DNA of 38,577 nucleotides, from NCBI GenBank assembly GCA_944388625.1, contig CALXJM010000006.1:1-38577 (forward strand). The letters are read 5' to 3'. A program made the translations under genes and the position numbers. A model generated the notes under the pieces. The model had not been told where the DNA came from. It was given only the letters and a program-made list of their open reading frames with translations, and searched no databases. Origin of the DNA: an uncultured Clostridia bacterium (GTDB taxonomy: Bacteria > Bacillota > Clostridia > TANB77 > CAG-508). Shown here one piece after another: positions 35,401 to 38,577 of the stretch (its first letter is position 1; every line of letters begins with the position of its first letter).

Positions 35401-37484
35401 TATCTGAACCTAAGGTATATGATAATTCTAAAAGAATAAAAGAATTATTAGGTGTTGCAGATTATGATTTAAAAGAATTATATAATGAAGAATTGCAAGA
35501 ACTAGTAGAACAAGAATTAGAAGAAAATGGCGTAGAATTAGAAGATGATGAAGCATGGCTAAGACTATCAGATACATACAAAGAAAGAGCAAAATATTAT
35601 ACTTTCAATGGAAGCGGTAGATCAGAAGAAAAACAAAATATTTCTCCAACTAAAAGTTCTATTAGTGCAATGGCAATTTTAGAGAATGTTCATACAGAAG
35701 ATGCTGCACACATTTTAAAAGATTTTAAAGAATTATTTAATGATATCGGATTTGAAGTAGAATTAGAAGAAGATGTATCATCAACAGAAAAAAATCAATC
35801 TTTAAAATGGATATTTAAAGATTATGTACCAGGGTATGATTGGCCACTAAAAGATGAAATTCCAGTATTAGAAGATGACAGATCAACCTATAGCTCAAGA
35901 CCATTTGCATATGTTGTAAAAAATGGAAATCAATCTGAAGAAGACAGAAATGGATTTACAGGTGGAGAAGAATTAGTTGCACCAGGGAATTGCATAGTAA
36001 ATGATGTTGGAGAAGATTATATTGTATTAGAGTTTGTAGATGTAACAAAAACAGAAAAGAAGCAAGTAAGAGAATTCAAAAATGGGAAATATGAATTAGT
36101 AGAAGTAGAAGAAACCACGTACGATAATGAAGTAAATGGAATGGTACTTTATATATATGGATTAGATGTAGAAGAAGGAATAGAAAAGGATCAAAAACTA
36201 GAAGCAGAAACAAAAATAGGTACAGCAAATGCAGAGAAAAACTTAGAAATGGTTATGAAAGACCAATTGAACTCACCAGTTGTTGTATCTCAATATATAT
36301 ACCCACCAGAAATAACGGAAGTTATATTTGATTTATCAGGATTAGAAGGATTAGCACTCGAGGTATGGACAAAATATTCAGCAGAAATAACGGAAATGGC
36401 AATTAAATATGGATTAGATCCATATGCTATTATTGCAGTTATTTGTGTAGAATCTAGTGGGCGTTTAGATCTTGATGATAATGGTATAGCGTATGGATTA
36501 ATGCAATGTCACATGAAGTATCATGCAGTTAAAGATAAAGTATTAGTAGATGTCGATGGAAATAAAGAAACAAAGGATTGTTCACCTAGTGCAATGAAGG
36601 GAAATGCAAGCTTACAAATAGAATGTGGATGTCATGTACTTCGTAGTTATATATTCTATGATGATTGGACAGGTGGTAACTGGTTTAGAGGGTTAGGAGC
36701 ATATAACAAAGGACCAAGTGGAATAAAACAACCAGGAGCTCTAGAAAGATTTAGAAATGGATACTGGGGCAAAAAATATGGATTTGTAAATTTCTTTTGC
36801 GGTGGAGAAGAAACTTGGGCCATTAAAAAAGAAGGTGATAAATATTATCAAATATTTACAAATATAGAAACAGGAGAGATAACCAGAGAAGTAGAAGTAA
36901 GCTGGCCACCAGCAGGGGGACTTAAAGTTACTATCGGTGGAGGAAACCAAAATGCAGCAGATGGTGATGGATATACTACAACATACACTTCTACAGCAGG
37001 AAGAACATTTAATGAATTTAAACAGAGTAGAGGAAGCTATAAAGGACAGCTATATAGTGAAGGAACTATTTCAAGCTCTGGATGTGGACCAACCGCTGTA
37101 GCAATTGTACTAAGTGGATATGGAAAAAATGTAGATCCAGGAGATATTGCTACAGCAATGGGTGGTGCACATAATGGAGGTACAAATGGATCAAACTTAG
37201 CGTCAGCTTTAAGGAGATATGGTCTTGGCGCAAGACAAGTAAGTAGGCCGACAGCTTCGCAGATAAGAACACAGCTACAGTCAGGGAAAGAGATTGTAGT
37301 ATCAGTAGGTTCAAGTCCAGATAGTAAATTTACTGGAAGTGGACATATTATGGCTATATTAGATATTAATAGTAATGATGAAGTATATATATCAAATCCT
37401 AATCCACGTACATACAATGGATGGATGCCATTAAATCAGTTTATTAAATATTGTTCTTACAAATATGCAGTTTTTGTAGAGTAA
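32409..37484 (+). CDS. 1691-residue membrane-anchored peptidoglycan hydrolase (glucosaminidase, degenerate M23, SLT, C39-like)
   Basis: No signal peptide: an acidic start, a basic coiled coil, an Ala/Lys-rich stretch (about 95-143) and one membrane helix (about 148-168) place the bulk outside. In order: an unrecognised region with a coiled coil near 550-640; a glucosaminidase domain (about 777-897) with E796 in IIESRWG; an Asp/Thr linker (about 906-930); an M23-like domain (about 1140-1300) lacking the zinc ligands; a lytic transglycosylase domain (about 1323-1443) with E1348 in VESSGR, GLMQ and AYNKG; and a C39-like papain-fold domain (about 1532-1691) with C1559 in GCGPTA and H1646 in GHIMAI. 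It fills the VirB1 role. Confidence 0.9.
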   Translation: MDEENKELNEEDINQEEKEQSEQEETEQEEQNQEETQKTSSGSNGANSSSPSARERIKRTQEQIKKQSRAEVQKKIKKEMQKKIKKETEKRIAKEAAKKAAVEAAKKEAAKAAAKAAAAEAAKAAAATTAKAAATTAAAATAGTGGGCAIGCAVAIVIIVIIILIIGSNSFFSNMPDSLIGKITEWWDDTWRETKVYWAESVSEELAKERLESTAQYIENMGYDLAGYGFLDPGEVEEDEGKKVDYKYIEVDVDENGLLYYGGTKNESTIISGKTLSGAYLGWSISRENLGKILPGVDPGDDSDNILVYNSTYEASAIQTIFGLVNKPSYAVIRVRIVEDEEGNKKIEPGKDDNYSLHTVLEKDKDGNVILADSRVLLSYIAAEERTYMFKGQWWNIHDWWEGSFWNKLDIFNFIQDVEEDREGMIEFEQSILDEYKDYQKNYYDILDENGEVERLSPWIDRANRILSIPYIGERTVLNTPIKFGEYNYDLVGWTGKYGKPIEFSLAMHLATMSPDFTYKFATDDELETVVSIKFAKISSSRRLLKNGVDAQKAEGQRLLEQLEARISEIESYENLVKNIQKRINNLESRLDTTTDAQVIADTRATIDELTSEIEEKQAMLKLLNSDEVKSDIEKLKECFSADIVNESGRSEIIDIVRNKKYEWVPTFSVFGYHVTGLNDLLKMELDIDEFIGICQYNEHYNSVPINVPYISEVTNHWYRNLYFGTVNSGAGYVVKTDASGAATEITDRDALIQILKSYSDDEAANRMEKYVDTILEIQEEYKVNALFTAAVGIIESRWGTASNENLNSRNNWFSISGTQGNYWTRPSDGQKFNAYSSPEEGIRAFGRLIGDVGAGGASDNYYFGKGNITVGAIAEHYCNTSWGEKVNKQMQVFYQYAEENNLLPETTTTDDSDTMDDADTTDDAEDTDENFSAYELDYSLAETYETSVVENTISQDAGLLIELFGWNKTEISELDGTGLSEDDYTVQVTIPYGIKQVSEPKVYDNSKRIKELLGVADYDLKELYNEELQELVEQELEENGVELEDDEAWLRLSDTYKERAKYYTFNGSGRSEEKQNISPTKSSISAMAILENVHTEDAAHILKDFKELFNDIGFEVELEEDVSSTEKNQSLKWIFKDYVPGYDWPLKDEIPVLEDDRSTYSSRPFAYVVKNGNQSEEDRNGFTGGEELVAPGNCIVNDVGEDYIVLEFVDVTKTEKKQVREFKNGKYELVEVEETTYDNEVNGMVLYIYGLDVEEGIEKDQKLEAETKIGTANAEKNLEMVMKDQLNSPVVVSQYIYPPEITEVIFDLSGLEGLALEVWTKYSAEITEMAIKYGLDPYAIIAVICVESSGRLDLDDNGIAYGLMQCHMKYHAVKDKVLVDVDGNKETKDCSPSAMKGNASLQIECGCHVLRSYIFYDDWTGGNWFRGLGAYNKGPSGIKQPGALERFRNGYWGKKYGFVNFFCGGEETWAIKKEGDKYYQIFTNIETGEITREVEVSWPPAGGLKVTIGGGNQNAADGDGYTTTYTSTAGRTFNEFKQSRGSYKGQLYSEGTISSSGCGPTAVAIVLSGYGKNVDPGDIATAMGGAHNGGTNGSNLASALRRYGLGARQVSRPTASQIRTQLQSGKEIVVSVGSSPDSKFTGSGHIMAILDINSNDEVYISNPNPRTYNGWMPLNQFIKYCSYKYAVFVE

Positions 37485-37499
37485 AAAAGAGGTGATATT

Positions 37500-38351
37500 T
37501 TGAAAAAAAAGTTAATAATATGTTTAATGCTAGCATTAATAATCTTGCTTACAATTTTAATATGCATAATTATGATAGAAAAAGGAGCAGAAAAGATGAA
37601 TGATGATGATATTATAAGGGAAGCAGAATTGCAAAAAGTAAAAAATCCAGTATCATATTTTACTATTGCTAAATGCATAGAAAAATATAGAAACAATGGA
37701 CAAAACACTAGAATTTATTATTTACTAGCAGAAAATTATAAAAGAGAAAATAATATAACAATTGATAATGTATTGAGCAAAATATCACCTATTTCTGAAA
37801 ATGCAACAATAAAAGAAATGTATGAAAGCGAGCAAGAAAATGAAATATCATATTATGTTGTGTATTTTTCAGAAAATAACGAATATGCTGGAGGACTAAT
37901 TGTAGTACAAGATGAAGAAAGTGAGGTTTTTGCAGTATACCCAAATGAATTTGTAGAAGAAAATAATTTTCAAACTATTGAAAATATAAATAATATAGAA
38001 AATCAAATTCAAAAAATACCAAAAAATGCCTATAATACATATAATTATTTATATTTATCAAATGAAGAAATAGTACAAAGATATATAGAAAATTTTCACG
38101 AGAAATTAATTACTAACATAGAAGACGCATACAGTTTATTAGATGAAAGATGCAAACAAGATAAATTTGAAACTTTAGATAAGTTTAAAAAATACGCGGA
38201 TGAGAATGAAACATATTGGAATAATATGGAGATAAAAAATGTTGAAGTAGAGCCAAATGAAGAGTTTGTAGAATATACATTTCAGGATAATAGAAATAAT
38301 GAATATTACATAAAAGAAACTTATGTAATGGAATATACAATAAATTTTTAA
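37500..38351 (+). CDS. VirB8/TcpC-like bitopic protein 3, probably two NTF2-like domains
   Basis: 283 residues with a TTG start at 37500 behind GAGGTGAT. One membrane helix (about 6-27) is followed by two related exposed halves. The first begins NPVSYFTIAKCIEKYRNNG (about 50-155); the second begins YIENFHEKLITNIEDAYSLL, ETLDKFKKYADE (about 195-283). The second half matches the pattern of the proteins at 30896 and 31434. Tandem NTF2-like domains are the known arrangement of Gram-positive TcpC. It is 15 bases after the hydrolase gene, within the operon. Confidence 0.68.
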   Translation: MKKKLIICLMLALIILLTILICIIMIEKGAEKMNDDDIIREAELQKVKNPVSYFTIAKCIEKYRNNGQNTRIYYLLAENYKRENNITIDNVLSKISPISENATIKEMYESEQENEISYYVVYFSENNEYAGGLIVVQDEESEVFAVYPNEFVEENNFQTIENINNIENQIQKIPKNAYNTYNYLYLSNEEIVQRYIENFHEKLITNIEDAYSLLDERCKQDKFETLDKFKKYADENETYWNNMEIKNVEVEPNEEFVEYTFQDNRNNEYYIKETYVMEYTINF

Positions 38352-38366
38352 ATATTTTAAAAATTT

Positions 38367-38396
38367 TTGAATAAACTTTCAAAAACTGGGTATGAT
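38367..38396 (+). promoter_or_regulatory. Candidate promoter of the last gene in the window
   Basis: TTGAAT (38367-38372), 18-base spacer, TATGAT (38391-38396), 31 bases before ATG 38428. Confidence 0.5.
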
Positions 38397-38427
38397 TTAA
38401 TAAATCATATATTAGGAGGGAAAGTTT

Positions 38428-38577
38428 ATGAAAAAAAGTAGTATTAACAAAAAAACAATAGTATTGATAAGCATTATCTTAGCAATTCTATTGTTTTTTA
38501 CTTTTTTTAATCAAACATTAGGAATGACACACTATCAAGAAACAGATTTTGTAACTGGACTAGTAACAGCTAGTGCA
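38428..38577 (+). CDS. Membrane-anchored protein, N-terminal fragment cut by the window end
   Basis: Fifty codons are open to the edge. The ATG follows AGGAGG (38414-38419) by 8 bases. A basic N-terminus (MKKSSINKKT) is followed by one hydrophobic helix (about 10-28), then NQTLGMTHYQETDFVTGLVT. It probably continues as another exposed T4SS-locus protein, but too little is present to assign a family. Confidence 0.7.
   Translation, partial: MKKSSINKKTIVLISIILAILLFFTFFNQTLGMTHYQETDFVTGLVTASA

Noticed and set aside
12766-38577. Integrative conjugative element
   Set aside because: No integrase, relaxase, coupling protein or attachment repeats are visible within the window, so the label cannot be supported, though the locus is incomplete at its 3' end.

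Overview
The window is strongly AT-rich and every supported gene lies on the + strand. It comes from a low-GC Firmicute, most likely an uncultured gut-type Clostridia: Spo0E-like phosphatase, YmfF/YmfH/Lgt cluster, Gram-positive ribosome binding sites, and TGA used as a stop. It looks chromosomal. No rRNA, tRNA, CRISPR array, integrase, relaxase or VirD4-type coupling protein was found.

Layout. (1) 1-72: the 3' end (domains V and VI) of a group II intron, cut by the window edge. (2) 186-4142: an XRE regulator with membrane segments, then a lantibiotic-resistance-type module of OmpR-family regulator, E-loop ABC ATPase, ABC-2 permease and histidine kinase. Four 11-bp-phased repeats sit in front of the ABC genes. 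(3) 4368-8637: a membrane-anchored DUF3221-like protein, a FlaR/adenylate-kinase-like P-loop protein and an MgtA-type P-type ATPase. (4) 8726-12549: ymfF, ymfH, lgt and a Spo0E-like gene. (5) 12766 to the end: a type IV secretion system (T4SS) of at least 18 genes. It has eight VirB2/TrbC-like pilins, a PrgI/VirB3-like protein, a separate VirB4-N-terminal-like membrane protein, a VirB4 ATPase, three VirB6/TrbL-like channel proteins (one fused to two NlpC/P60 domains), three VirB8/NTF2-like bitopic proteins, a 1691-residue multidomain peptidoglycan hydrolase, one unassigned membrane protein, and a partial membrane protein at the edge.

How it fits together. The hydrolase and the NlpC fusion would open the wall. 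The VirB6 and VirB8 homologues would form the membrane channel, VirB4 would power it, and the pilins would build a surface filament of possibly mixed composition. Whether the cargo is DNA or protein cannot be told from this window.

Most striking observation. Three unrelated genes (ABC ATPase, mgtA and a T4SS membrane protein) each need a +1 frameshift to restore one full-length product. At all three sites the zero-frame codon is CGG followed by A, and reading resumes on the overlapping GGA (Gly). My hand scan of the whole window found CGG in frame nowhere else, although CGA, CGC and CGT are used. This suggests that CGG is unassigned in this organism and that CGGA is read by +1 frameshifting or quadruplet decoding as glycine, rather than three independent pseudogenes.
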